DNA of 64,000 nucleotides from the NCBI RefSeq assembly GCF_040833965.1, contig NZ_CP162142.1, forward strand, positions 3,454,001-3,518,000, given 5' to 3'. Made by a program: the position numbers and the translations under genes. Shown here piece after piece: positions 18,404 to 26,634 of this stretch. Origin of the DNA: Leptospira sp. WS39.C2 (GTDB lineage Bacteria > Spirochaetota > Leptospiria > Leptospirales > Leptospiraceae). The first letter of the stretch is position 1; each line of letters opens with the position of its first letter. The notes under the pieces are model-generated. The model saw nothing but the letters and a program-made list of their open reading frames with translations, did no database searches and was not told the origin of the DNA.

Positions 18404-18421
18404 CAGAGATTCGAAACTCTG
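18404..18421. promoter_or_regulatory. 18-bp near-perfect palindrome upstream of the DUF2147 gene (putative operator)
   Basis: CAGAGATTCGAAACTCTG has dyad symmetry at 16 of 18 positions and a TTCGAA core. It lies about 40 bp upstream of the ATG, where a repressor or activator would act. The binding protein is unknown. Confidence 0.5.
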
Positions 18422-18460
18422 ACAAAATAAGCGAATCCATTTTTTAGAATAAGGATCTTT

Positions 18461-18985
18461 ATGAATTTAAGAATTGTATTAAGTATATGGGCTGTTGTAC
18501 TTCTTTTTAGTACTACGTTATTTGGGCAAGATGCTAGTGTAGCATTAGGAAGATACCTTCCACCTGAAAAAGATTCGGTCATCGAAATTTTTAAGTGTGG
18601 TGATAAGTATTGTGGGAAAACAGTTTGTATCAAAGATAACGCATACCCTGAAAAAGAAAAAGATAAAGGAATTCCTGGAACTCCTTATTTAGATCACAAT
18701 AACGAAGATCCTAAACTCAGAACTCGTCCGAACTTAGGAATGGTTTTTATCACAGGTTTTGACTATGTTGGAGAGGGTGTTTATAAAAACGGTAAAATTT
18801 ACAATCCACGTGATGGAAAAACATACTGTGGAAAATTCACAGCTCTTGATGGTGGAAACCGTTTAGATCTTAAAGGAACACTTTGTTCCATCACCTTTAT
18901 TGGAAAAACTAATAATTGGGTAAAACTAGGTTCAATGAACTTGGATGATTCTCGTTGGGATTGTACTTTTAAAACTAAAAAATAA
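18461..18985 (+). CDS. Exported DUF2147 protein
   Basis: A 174-aa protein with a clear signal peptide (MNLRIVLSIW start, cleavage probably after LFG) and a DUF2147-like beta-barrel body: GRYLPPEKDSVIEIFKCGD, then KIYNPRDGKTYCGKF and a closing LDLKGTLC. Six cysteines in the mature part may pair, as expected for a periplasmic protein. Function of the family is unknown. AAGGAT at 18451 is a good ribosome-binding site for ATG 18461. It is a single gene between the upstream terminator and a downstream hairpin, with a striking palindrome in its promoter region. Confidence 0.8.
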   Translation: MNLRIVLSIWAVVLLFSTTLFGQDASVALGRYLPPEKDSVIEIFKCGDKYCGKTVCIKDNAYPEKEKDKGIPGTPYLDHNNEDPKLRTRPNLGMVFITGFDYVGEGVYKNGKIYNPRDGKTYCGKFTALDGGNRLDLKGTLCSITFIGKTNNWVKLGSMNLDDSRWDCTFKTKK

Positions 18986-19000
18986 TTGAAATGATGTAAA

Positions 19001-19025
19001 CCTGCCGACCAATTTGGTTGGCAGG
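19001..19025. terminator. Hairpin between convergent DUF2147 and dcd genes
   Basis: CCTGCCGACCAA / TTGGTTGGCAGG forms an almost perfect stem (one G-T pair). It lies between two converging genes but has only weak T runs, so it could slow polymerase from either side. Confidence 0.6.
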
Positions 19026-19050
19026 AAACTTTCGTTATGCGAATTTGATT

Positions 19051-19575
19051 TTATTTTTTTTCAAAATCTTTATACAACAAAGAAGGTTGAATCCCTTGGT
19101 TCGCTTGGTACTTCCCTGATTTGTATTCACTGATTTCCCCTTCCACCGTATGATAAAAGATCTGGCAAATTTGAACTCCGGAATAAACCCTTAAAGGGTG
19201 AGTGACTTGGATTTCCAAAGTCCAAAAACCTTTAAAACCAACATCACCAAAGCCAGCCGTGATATGGACAAACATTCCAAGCCTACCGATAGAAGACCTA
19301 CCTTCCAACATAGGAACCAAATTATGTGTTTCTGTAAATTCTATGGTTCGACCCAAGTATAACTTTCCTGGTTCTAATAAAAGTCCTTCTCCAGGTATTT
19401 TTAACTTTTCCACTGGATTAGGTTTTTTCATGTCCAATGGAAATTCAGAATAAACTAATAAGTCTTCATGTAATCGTAAGTTATATGAGTTTGGGTTTAA
19501 CAGATTTTCATCATAAGGTTCGATTTTAATATCAGAGCCTAGTCTTTTTAAAATTTCTTTTCCAGTTAAAATCAA
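19051..19575 (-). CDS. dcd: dCTP deaminase
   Basis: Deaminates dCTP to dUTP (or, in bifunctional forms, to dUMP) for thymidylate synthesis. The 174-aa length is normal. Visible are the NPNSYNLRLH start of the trimer fold, EGRSSIGRLGMFVHITAG (substrate and trimer contact), GFKGFWTLEI with the catalytic Glu, and YQANQGIQPS at the nucleotide-binding C-terminus. Whether it also acts as dUTPase cannot be told by eye. It follows the enoyl-CoA hydratase gene by 3 bp and is probably co-transcribed. Confidence 0.93.
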   Translation of the reverse strand: MILTGKEILKRLGSDIKIEPYDENLLNPNSYNLRLHEDLLVYSEFPLDMKKPNPVEKLKIPGEGLLLEPGKLYLGRTIEFTETHNLVPMLEGRSSIGRLGMFVHITAGFGDVGFKGFWTLEIQVTHPLRVYSGVQICQIFYHTVEGEISEYKSGKYQANQGIQPSLLYKDFEKK

Positions 19576-19578
19576 AGT

Positions 19579-20352
19579 TCATTCTCCCTTAAATATAGGT
19601 TTTCTTTTTTCAGCAAACGCTTGTAATGCTTCTAACCTATCTTTTGTTGTAAACGTTTCAGAATAACAATATTGTTCCCACTTCAGTGCGGATTCCATTG
19701 ACAATGGAAATCCTTGACGAACTGCTTTTTTAGCAGCAGAAACAGCTATAGGTGCAGATTCCGATATCTCCCTTGCTAAGGCAAGAGAAGATTCCTTGAG
19801 ATCCTCAGGTTTCACTACTTTCGAGACCAAACCTCGGTTTAGGGCATCCGAGCTGGTTATTTTTCTTCCAGAAACAATCCATTCTAAAGCGATTGATTCT
19901 CCCACAATTCTTGGTAATCTTTGTGTCCCACCTGCTCCAGGTATGATTCCCAGTTTTGTTTCTGTTAATCCCATAATTGCCAGTTCACTCGCATAACGAA
20001 TATCACATGAAAGAGCCAATTCTAGTCCACCTCCGAATGCATATCCATTTATTGCTGCGATTGTTGGGATTGTTAAATTTGATAAATCGGTAAAACAAAT
20101 ATTGATTTTATGGAGGAAACGTTTTACTTCTTCCTCTTTCATATTTTTTCGTTCTTTTAGGTCAGCACCAGAACAAAAGGAATCACCGACTCCCGTAATT
20201 ACAAGAGTACGAAATTTTCCTTTTTTGACTTCAAGAATACAATTGTGTAACTCTTCTAAAAATTGAACAGAAATGGCATTTTTTGCCTCTGGCCTGTTCA
20301 ACTCGATAAATGCTACATAAGAATCTATGGTTTGTAAGGAGACAGTGTTCAT
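19579..20352 (-). CDS. Enoyl-CoA hydratase/isomerase family protein
   Basis: A 257-aa crotonase-fold enzyme. The oxyanion-hole motifs are SFCSGADLKE and NGYAFGGGLELALSCD, and ETKLGIIPGAGGTQRLPR carries the catalytic Glu typical of hydratases. It likely hydrates enoyl-CoA in beta-oxidation, though a branched-chain or aromatic substrate is possible. Its stop lies 3 bp before the dcd start, an operon partner with no obvious metabolic link. It lies divergent from a TIG-type lipoprotein gene. Confidence 0.88.
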   Translation of the reverse strand: MNTVSLQTIDSYVAFIELNRPEAKNAISVQFLEELHNCILEVKKGKFRTLVITGVGDSFCSGADLKERKNMKEEEVKRFLHKINICFTDLSNLTIPTIAAINGYAFGGGLELALSCDIRYASELAIMGLTETKLGIIPGAGGTQRLPRIVGESIALEWIVSGRKITSSDALNRGLVSKVVKPEDLKESSLALAREISESAPIAVSAAKKAVRQGFPLSMESALKWEQYCYSETFTTKDRLEALQAFAEKRKPIFKGE

Positions 20353-20421
20353 AGAATTTCCTGTTCTGTAAAAAATAGAAATGAATCTTGGAAAAAATAT
20401 CCGATAATGGAGAAAGCAGCC

Positions 20422-21114
20422 ATGAGAGGGATTTTATACACAATCGGATTCTCGCTAGTGTTTGGAAACAGTTTTTCCTGTATTAAGTCTTCGTCAGAAG
20501 ACCCATTAGCTTCCTTACTAACATCTCCACCTGTTATCTCGTCTGTAACCCCTCAGATTGGTACACCAGCGCAAAATAATTCAAATGCTACGTATACTGC
20601 CACAGAAGTCATCATCAAAGGAGAAAACTTTGGTGTGGATCCTGTTGTTCGATTCAATGATACTGTAGCTTCTATAACCTTAAATTTGGGTACAGAACTG
20701 TATACGAAGGTTCCAGATGGTACATATTCGGGGTTCGTCACTGTTTCTAAATCCGGTGGATCTTGTTTACCAAATTCCAAAGAAGGTGTGAATTGTTCTG
20801 GAACTGAATTTTTTGTAGATTGTTACTCGGTAACAAACAAACAATATGGTCCCGAAATTGAGCTCAAACAAGGACAAGGAATTTCTGTTGAATACGATGG
20901 AAATGAAACCAAAGCCTTTAGAACCGACACTTTATTATCAGCAAGAAACTTAACGATAGGTTGTGAAAGTGTGGTGACCGTAAGAGTGTTCAGTAGGTCT
21001 TGCCAAGCAACCGATTATGTTTTACAAAACAATCCAATCATTCCCTTTCCTGCTGGAGTTGCGACGCAATTTTATATCACTGCGGAATCAGCGACTTGTA
21101 GTTTAGTACTTTAA
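20422..21114 (+). CDS. IPT/TIG-domain lipoprotein
   Basis: I start at ATG 20422 (MRGILYTIG), which has GGAGAAAG about 6 bases upstream; the earlier ATG at 20407 would put that site inside the gene. The 230-aa product has a lipobox ending NSFSC, then PVISSVTPQIGTP leading into VIIKGENFGVDPVVRFND, the form of an immunoglobulin-like IPT/TIG fold. The C-terminal half is Cys-containing and unassigned. It is probably a surface or periplasmic lipoprotein. Its last 4 bases overlap the convergent 493-aa gene. Confidence 0.7.
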   Translation: MRGILYTIGFSLVFGNSFSCIKSSSEDPLASLLTSPPVISSVTPQIGTPAQNNSNATYTATEVIIKGENFGVDPVVRFNDTVASITLNLGTELYTKVPDGTYSGFVTVSKSGGSCLPNSKEGVNCSGTEFFVDCYSVTNKQYGPEIELKQGQGISVEYDGNETKAFRTDTLLSARNLTIGCESVVTVRVFSRSCQATDYVLQNNPIIPFPAGVATQFYITAESATCSLVL

Positions 21115-22592
21115 TACGACTTATTTTTTACGAATCGTTTGAATACGATAAGATTAGCTGCTCCCATCCATTCATTCATATACTCTCTGAAAATTGTTTC
21201 TCTAGTTTTTGATGCTTTTATTTCTGCATCCAAATCATCATAATGTTTTATCGTAAGTTTTGATAATTCTTTATATTTCTCTTCAATCATTTCCGTAATT
21301 TTTTTAAGCAAAGCCAAATTGTTTTTTTCTTCTCCAACATTTGGCAAAATCACCTCATTCCAATAATCAATAACATGTTTTTTAACATATTCACTGGGTA
21401 TCACACGAATCACTTTTTTGCCATCATTCCCTCTTGAATGTATATAACCAGTGTTAACTTCCATGAGAAACTTTTTAGCGATCATATAAAAATGGGATGG
21501 GCCTAGATGAAACAAAAATACATATTTAAATTGTGATGGCAACATCATGTTCATCAATATGATGTTTTCACAAAATGTAAAAAATTGTTTTAAAAAATTT
21601 TGGTATTCAGATTCAAAATCTTCTGGAGATTTACCTTTTTTTTCAATACTTGTCATCGAACGAATTAATTCTGAGCGTAATACTTGTTCATCTGCACCTA
21701 AGTGTGAATCCAAACTTATTGCATTTTTAAATAGAGCTTTTTCAGCATTGAATTTATCTAATTCGTATCGGAAAAAATAATGTTGATCAGAGTTCCAAGT
21801 ATATTTTCCGTATGCTTGTATATAATTTAACTCACTTTCATTCTTTACTTTTTGTTTGATTGTTTTCCAATTATCTTTGGATTTTTCCTGATGATTTTTA
21901 ATGACTTCATCAGCCTTATATTCAATTCCCGAATCTTCTGGATCTAATTCTTTTGGTTTGTCATATAAAGACTCTTCAAATACGGAAGAAAGTCGATATG
22001 AACCTTTATCTCTGTATTTCGGTTTTGTAGGTTTGAATTCACTCAGACAATTGGGATTATCAATTTGTAAAATAAAACTCATTCTTTTGAGTAGAATTTC
22101 TAAGTTACTTAATTTTTCTAAAGCAGGTAAAATTCTATAATTTAACAATCCGTTTTTCTGAAATTCTAAGTCAGTAAATTGATTGTTTAAAACAGAAACT
22201 TTTAATTTCTCCCAACCTTCTTTTGTTTCGATAAAAAAATATCGTAACATTTCATAAATTAAATGGAACTGAATGAAGTCATCACGATTGGAGTCTTCAA
22301 TATGCCTTGAAAAGTAGCGAGAGTAATCTTTCTTTACTTGTGCATATAAATGTTTTTCATCTAAATTAAAGATGATCTCTTTGATTTTTTTTTGAGATTT
22401 ATCGAGTTCTTGGTCTAGAATTTTTCGAAATGAAAGGATTTCTCGTTTGTTTGCTTCTGTAAGTCCCGTACTTAGGAATTGCAAAAAGCTCCCAACAATA
22501 TTTTGGAAATTATTTAGAAAGTAAACATAACCTTTTTTAAAATCGTCGATAGACTGGATTTCTTGATCACCCTCTTGGAACTCTTGCGACAT
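21111..22592 (-). CDS. Hypothetical 493-aa cytoplasmic protein
   Basis: I do not recognise this protein. It has no signal peptide or membrane span, is rich in Lys, Glu, Phe and Tyr, and is mostly helical, with a charged stretch around residues 225-260. Conserved-looking segments are FHLGPSHFYMIAKKFLMEV and a helical C-terminus with ETIFREYMNEWMGAANLIVFKRF. No catalytic motif stands out. It sits alone on the minus strand, with 44 bp to the VOC gene upstream, and overlaps the convergent TIG lipoprotein gene by 4 bp. Confidence 0.6.
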   Translation of the reverse strand: MSQEFQEGDQEIQSIDDFKKGYVYFLNNFQNIVGSFLQFLSTGLTEANKREILSFRKILDQELDKSQKKIKEIIFNLDEKHLYAQVKKDYSRYFSRHIEDSNRDDFIQFHLIYEMLRYFFIETKEGWEKLKVSVLNNQFTDLEFQKNGLLNYRILPALEKLSNLEILLKRMSFILQIDNPNCLSEFKPTKPKYRDKGSYRLSSVFEESLYDKPKELDPEDSGIEYKADEVIKNHQEKSKDNWKTIKQKVKNESELNYIQAYGKYTWNSDQHYFFRYELDKFNAEKALFKNAISLDSHLGADEQVLRSELIRSMTSIEKKGKSPEDFESEYQNFLKQFFTFCENIILMNMMLPSQFKYVFLFHLGPSHFYMIAKKFLMEVNTGYIHSRGNDGKKVIRVIPSEYVKKHVIDYWNEVILPNVGEEKNNLALLKKITEMIEEKYKELSKLTIKHYDDLDAEIKASKTRETIFREYMNEWMGAANLIVFKRFVKNKSY

Positions 22593-22636
22593 ACCAAGAG
22601 GATGTTACGAATAAAAGATTAAAAAAGCAACAGGAT

Positions 22637-22987
22637 TTAGTTTGAGTAAAAAATCTCGATTAAATTTTGGCTTGGATCAGCAAAGGTAAGGCTTTCTCCA
22701 GAATCGGTTCCTTCTGGTCCTTTGATGATCTTTACGTTCTTTTCTTCTAATTCGCTGATAGCTTCTGTAAAATCATCCACATCCATCACAAAACTTAGGA
22801 TGGGAAGTGTTCTATCTGAAACTTCTGCTTTCACCAATCGAATTCGGAACGAATCGAGAGAAAGAATTGCCTCAGTAGCCTTCTTTGTCTCCACTTCGAA
22901 GTCAAAAATGTCCCTGTAAAAATCGATAGAGGTGTCGAGTTGGGAGACGGGGATACTGACGTGGCCAATGCCTTCTACAATAATCAT
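22637..22987 (-). CDS. VOC-superfamily (glyoxalase-like) protein
   Basis: A 116-aa single-module vicinal-oxygen-chelate protein. GHVSIPV gives the first metal-ligand His, FYRDIFDFEVE is the usual helix after it, and NLIEIFYSN at the end carries the closing Glu ligand. VDDFTEAISELEEKNVKIIKGPEG is typical of the second beta-alpha-beta unit. The reaction (isomerase, dioxygenase or lyase) cannot be told. Spacing of 44 bp to the downstream 493-aa gene allows co-transcription. Confidence 0.85.
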   Translation of the reverse strand: MIIVEGIGHVSIPVSQLDTSIDFYRDIFDFEVETKKATEAILSLDSFRIRLVKAEVSDRTLPILSFVMDVDDFTEAISELEEKNVKIIKGPEGTDSGESLTFADPSQNLIEIFYSN

Positions 22988-23126
22988 AATGGAATTACAC
23001 CTTCGTGAACTTTTCTGTCATCATGCTTGAAAAACCGGCTTTGTCGAGAAAAAAGCAATTTCCTTCCAACAAACTGGTTCGTAAAATTTGAATTCCAATT
23101 CCAAGTAAGGAAAAAAGAATCAAATT

Positions 23127-23591
23127 ATGAAAGTATTTCGGATTTCACTGCTCGTTTTAGCCATTTTTGCCCAATCTTGTAAGGAAGAAGTCATTCCTTT
23201 TGGTCCTAACCATGAAAAACTTGTGGAAACAGTGTTTGTGCAAAACCAATCGATCCTAGAGGAATTCTTAAAAGAAGATCCCAAACCCAATTGGAAAGAA
23301 TTTTCCGAAGCGGTAAATGGTTTGATTACAAATGACCATCCAAAATTAAAAACTTGGGGGGATCAGCTCAAAACCAACATTCCTTCCCAAAATAGTGATT
23401 TAGAATCTAGTTATGAAAAAATTTCCAAAATCCAAGAAATATTGATTCAAATGAAATCCGAGGTACCAAATCAATTGAAGTACAATCGATTTTATTGTCC
23501 AATGGTCGATAAATCATGGTTAATGACTGGGAAAGAAGTAAAAAATCCATACGCTCCTGAAATGAGAGATTGTGGAGAGTTAATGTTATAA
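23127..23591 (+). CDS. Lipoprotein with DUF3347/CusB-C-type YCPM motif
   Basis: A 154-aa lipoprotein with lipobox IFAQSC (Cys18). The middle is helical, and the last 35 residues read YCPMVDKSW ... GKEVKNPYAPEM ... DCGEL. This arrangement is close to the end of DUF3347-type domains found alone or at the C-terminus of CusB-like efflux adaptors, which handle copper or other metals. A metal-binding or sensing role is therefore likely but inferred. The next gene begins 3 bp after its stop, so the two are coupled. Confidence 0.7.
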   Translation: MKVFRISLLVLAIFAQSCKEEVIPFGPNHEKLVETVFVQNQSILEEFLKEDPKPNWKEFSEAVNGLITNDHPKLKTWGDQLKTNIPSQNSDLESSYEKISKIQEILIQMKSEVPNQLKYNRFYCPMVDKSWLMTGKEVKNPYAPEMRDCGELML

Positions 23592-23594
23592 TTC

Positions 23595-24515
23595 ATGCCA
23601 AAATGTTTTTTAGGAACATCTCTATTTGAAGCCTGCCCTCCAAGTTGCAGGCATTCATTCGCTAAACAAGACGTAGACGAAGATTGTATCGCAAAAAACA
23701 AACTAGAAGCATTTTTACAAGACAAAGTAACATTTAAAATTGGCTTTTCAGCATTTTCACAAATTCCAGCAAAAAATTTAGAAAAATTCCTTTGGACCAA
23801 TAAAGATAATCTCGAACTCATTACTTATTTTTTATATATTGGAGAACCTACATTAGTTCGTGAAATCATAGAATCATTTTCCAATCATACTTTGAGTTAT
23901 TTATATAAGGTAGATTTTGAGAATTATATGAACCTTCGTGAATCTTTGAAACGCGAAAAATCTATCAAACATATGTTCGATATTAGAAGTTTCAAATATT
24001 GGACGTTTGTTAGTTATTTAAGAATCTGTGATTTGATCCAATACTTTGTTAGGTATTTAAAAGAACCTGAATATGCTTGCCAATTTTTAACCATTCTTCC
24101 TTCAGAAGTGGTTTCTAATCTAAACAAATATACTGGACTTGATTTTGAGGAAGAAAAATCTCTTTATACTGCATTAGGAGATTCGATTTACGAACTTCCA
24201 TTACAATCTCCAAAAATATATGATCACATGATGCAATTATTTGCAGAAGATCCAGAAGTTTCGATCATATTATCTACAATGGAAGAATTGGTTCGTAGAC
24301 AAAACCTGATCTTGGAAACAAGTTCGAAACTGACTTCCTATATTTCCGATCACCGAATCGACAAATACTTTCAGTATATTTTTGCCGAATTAAATGGAAT
24401 CGAAATTGGTACTTCTGAAGAAATTTTAAATCAATTATTAGAGAAAAAAATGATCACACAACCTCAAAAACGAATGATCATTGATTTTCTTGAAACTGGA
24501 AAATTAGAATTATAG
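23595..24515 (+). CDS. Hypothetical protein with cysteine-rich N-terminus
   Basis: A 306-aa protein I do not recognise. Residues 1-31 carry four cysteines (C4, C14, C18 and C31, with a CPPSC pair), and the remainder is helical and rich in aromatic and charged residues, without membrane span. ATG 23595 is the only reasonable start: no in-frame ATG follows for more than 100 codons. It is coupled to the DUF3347-like lipoprotein gene (3 bp gap), so the two probably act together; the Cys cluster would suit metal binding. Confidence 0.6.
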   Translation: MPKCFLGTSLFEACPPSCRHSFAKQDVDEDCIAKNKLEAFLQDKVTFKIGFSAFSQIPAKNLEKFLWTNKDNLELITYFLYIGEPTLVREIIESFSNHTLSYLYKVDFENYMNLRESLKREKSIKHMFDIRSFKYWTFVSYLRICDLIQYFVRYLKEPEYACQFLTILPSEVVSNLNKYTGLDFEEEKSLYTALGDSIYELPLQSPKIYDHMMQLFAEDPEVSIILSTMEELVRRQNLILETSSKLTSYISDHRIDKYFQYIFAELNGIEIGTSEEILNQLLEKKMITQPQKRMIIDFLETGKLEL

Positions 24516-24543
24516 CATAATCTAACATTTGCTATTGATAAGT

Positions 24544-25767
24544 TCAACTTGCAATTTTAATTTTTTTAGCTAGATATATACTAAACAATAAACTGAATAC
24601 GGAAATCATTCCAACAATTTCATAATTTTCAAAAATTTGATCAGAATTTTGGACAACAATTAAACCAGCTACATACGATGCGGCACCAGATGCAATTTGT
24701 TGAATCGCAGAATTAACCGACATAAAACTCCCACGATTTCTAGGTTCAACAGCTGATGTAACCATAGCAAAAGCTGGCACCATCCTACCAGATACAAAAA
24801 TCATAAAAAATGTAGTCACAATTAATACAATGGGAACCGATGTTTTCGTAAGAGTCACAACGGCTATCACAGGAAGAATTGCAATTAAAGTAACGATTTG
24901 ATAAATATGAAATTTTCCATATCGATCAGCTAACTTTCCAATGTATCGACTTGTAAAAAATGTTGCAAGACCCCCAAAAAAATAAATGTAAGGGATTTGT
25001 TTAATACTCAATCCAACATTTGAAACTAAAAACGGACTTAAAAATGGAATCACAGTAAAACCACCAAACATCAAAAAGACCATGAATATGAATGGTGGAA
25101 AATGTTCCTTTTTCTGAATCACTTCGACTAATGATTTGATTTGCGATTGTTTGACTTTTACATCGGAATCAAGATGGTATCGTATGGATGGTAAAAGTTT
25201 ATAAGCAAATGGTAATATTAAAAAACCTGCGATACCTAACGATAAAAAGGGGAAATGCCATCCGAATCGATCAGCCAACTCTAATCCAAAAGGAACTCCG
25301 ACAACCGATGCAACAGAAAAAGAACCCATCACAACTCCAGTAGCTGTCCCTCTTCTAAATACGGGAATGATGTCTCCTATGATCGAAAGAACAGTTGCTC
25401 CAATCATTCCTCCAAATCCACCAGCAATGATCCGCGCGACCAAAAAGAATAAATAATTATTGGCAAATGCACATAAAAAAGTTCCAAACGAAAATCCAAA
25501 AAATAGTACTAACAAACTCAATTTACGATCAAATGAATCTAAAAATAAAGCACCGATCAGTCCAAAAACACCTGCACTGATGGAATAAGATGATACTAAC
25601 AAACCAAAGGCTGCTGCATCAATTTTGAAACTTTGCATGAATACTGGACCAAGAGGCATCATGATCACAAAATCTAATATGTGCAAAAATTGGAGTGCCG
25701 CTAGGATAAAAATAATGGCTCTTTCTTTTTGGATGGTATGTAAGGGATGAGTTAACGGCTGGCTCAT
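24544..25767 (-). CDS. MFS transporter
   Basis: A 407-aa membrane protein with about 12 hydrophobic segments and the layout of the drug:H+ antiporter type: MMPLGPVFMQSF in helix 1, LDSFDRKLSLL as the loop 2-3 motif A (GxLaDrxxrkp-like), and ARIIAGGFGGMIGATVLSII resembling motif B. GMISVFSLLFSI forms the end. Substrate unknown; efflux of small molecules is typical. It is divergent from an SDR gene, and an inverted repeat lies 10 bp upstream of its start. Confidence 0.88.
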   Translation of the reverse strand: MSQPLTHPLHTIQKERAIIFILAALQFLHILDFVIMMPLGPVFMQSFKIDAAAFGLLVSSYSISAGVFGLIGALFLDSFDRKLSLLVLFFGFSFGTFLCAFANNYLFFLVARIIAGGFGGMIGATVLSIIGDIIPVFRRGTATGVVMGSFSVASVVGVPFGLELADRFGWHFPFLSLGIAGFLILPFAYKLLPSIRYHLDSDVKVKQSQIKSLVEVIQKKEHFPPFIFMVFLMFGGFTVIPFLSPFLVSNVGLSIKQIPYIYFFGGLATFFTSRYIGKLADRYGKFHIYQIVTLIAILPVIAVVTLTKTSVPIVLIVTTFFMIFVSGRMVPAFAMVTSAVEPRNRGSFMSVNSAIQQIASGAASYVAGLIVVQNSDQIFENYEIVGMISVFSLLFSIYLAKKIKIAS

Positions 25768-25777
25768 AATACGATCA

Positions 25778-25793
25778 TTGACCAGGTAGTCAA
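25778..25793. promoter_or_regulatory. Putative operator TTGAC-N6-GTCAA upstream of the MFS gene
   Basis: TTGACCAGGTAGTCAA is a 5-bp perfect inverted repeat with a 6-bp spacer, in the divergent intergenic region between the MFS exporter and SDR genes. Sites of this shape are common for MarR- or TetR-type repressors of efflux genes. No regulator gene lies beside it. Confidence 0.4.
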
Positions 25794-25854
25794 AAATGCC
25801 AAAACAATTTAATTAAGAATTGCCAAGTTTTCGAAATTGAAATAAATTTCCCTT

Positions 25855-26634
25855 ATGAAATATGCTTTAATTACAGGTGCATCAACAGGTCTTGGAAAGG
25901 ATTTTGCTTATTCTTTGGCAAAACAAGGATACAGTCCCATTTTAGTGGCAAGGAATGCAGATAGACTCAAAAGTTTAGCTTCAGAGATCAAAGTCAAATT
26001 TGGTTTAGATAGTATTGTCATTGCTGAAGATTTATCCTTACCCAACGCAGCCGAAAAAGTGTATAAGTCAGTTAAAAAATCAAAAGTTTTTGTAAGTTGT
26101 TTGGTAAACAATGCTGGTTATGGTTTAAACGGTGAGTTTCATCAAAATTCATTTGAAGAAGAGTCTAAAATGATCCAACTCAATGTCACTACGTTGGCAG
26201 AGTTATGCCACTTATTTTTACAAGATATGGTAACGAAAAAAGAAGGATACATTCTTAATGTTGCATCCACTGCAGCTTTCCAACCAGGACCATTAATGAC
26301 AAATTATTATGCGACAAAAGCGTACGTGCTTTCGTTAAGCGAAGGTATAGCAGAGGAAGTAAAAGATTACGGAATCACAGTGACTTGTCTTTGCCCTGGA
26401 CCAACAAAAACTGAATTTTTTGAAAGAGCAAAAATGTCTGGAAGTAAACTTGTCAAATCTTCTTTTTTAGCAATGAATTCGTTAGATGTCGTAGATATTG
26501 GATTGAAAGCTTTATTTGCAAAACGAGTCGTGAAAATTCCAGGTATGATAAATTTTATCATGGCTGAATCAATAAGATTCACCCCAAGAATCATCATACG
26601 GAAAATTGCAAAATTCTTAAATAAAGTTGGCTGA
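25855..26634 (+). CDS. Short-chain dehydrogenase/reductase
   Basis: A classical SDR of 259 aa: TGASTGLGKDFA (cofactor-binding TGxxxGxG), NNAGYG, catalytic Ser in VASTAAF and YYATKAY (YxxxK), then CPGPTKTEFF. The form resembles DltE/YqjQ-like reductases acting on lipid or polyketide-type carbonyls, without a defined substrate. Its stop overlaps the start of the aminotransferase gene by 8 bases, so the two are coupled. Confidence 0.88.
   Translation: MKYALITGASTGLGKDFAYSLAKQGYSPILVARNADRLKSLASEIKVKFGLDSIVIAEDLSLPNAAEKVYKSVKKSKVFVSCLVNNAGYGLNGEFHQNSFEEESKMIQLNVTTLAELCHLFLQDMVTKKEGYILNVASTAAFQPGPLMTNYYATKAYVLSLSEGIAEEVKDYGITVTCLCPGPTKTEFFERAKMSGSKLVKSSFLAMNSLDVVDIGLKALFAKRVVKIPGMINFIMAESIRFTPRIIIRKIAKFLNKVG

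Noticed and set aside
23631..23652. GCCTGC/GCAGGC hairpin as terminator of the lipoprotein gene
   Set aside because: Only 6 bp, no T tract, and lies within the coding start of the next gene, where it encodes the CPPSC region.
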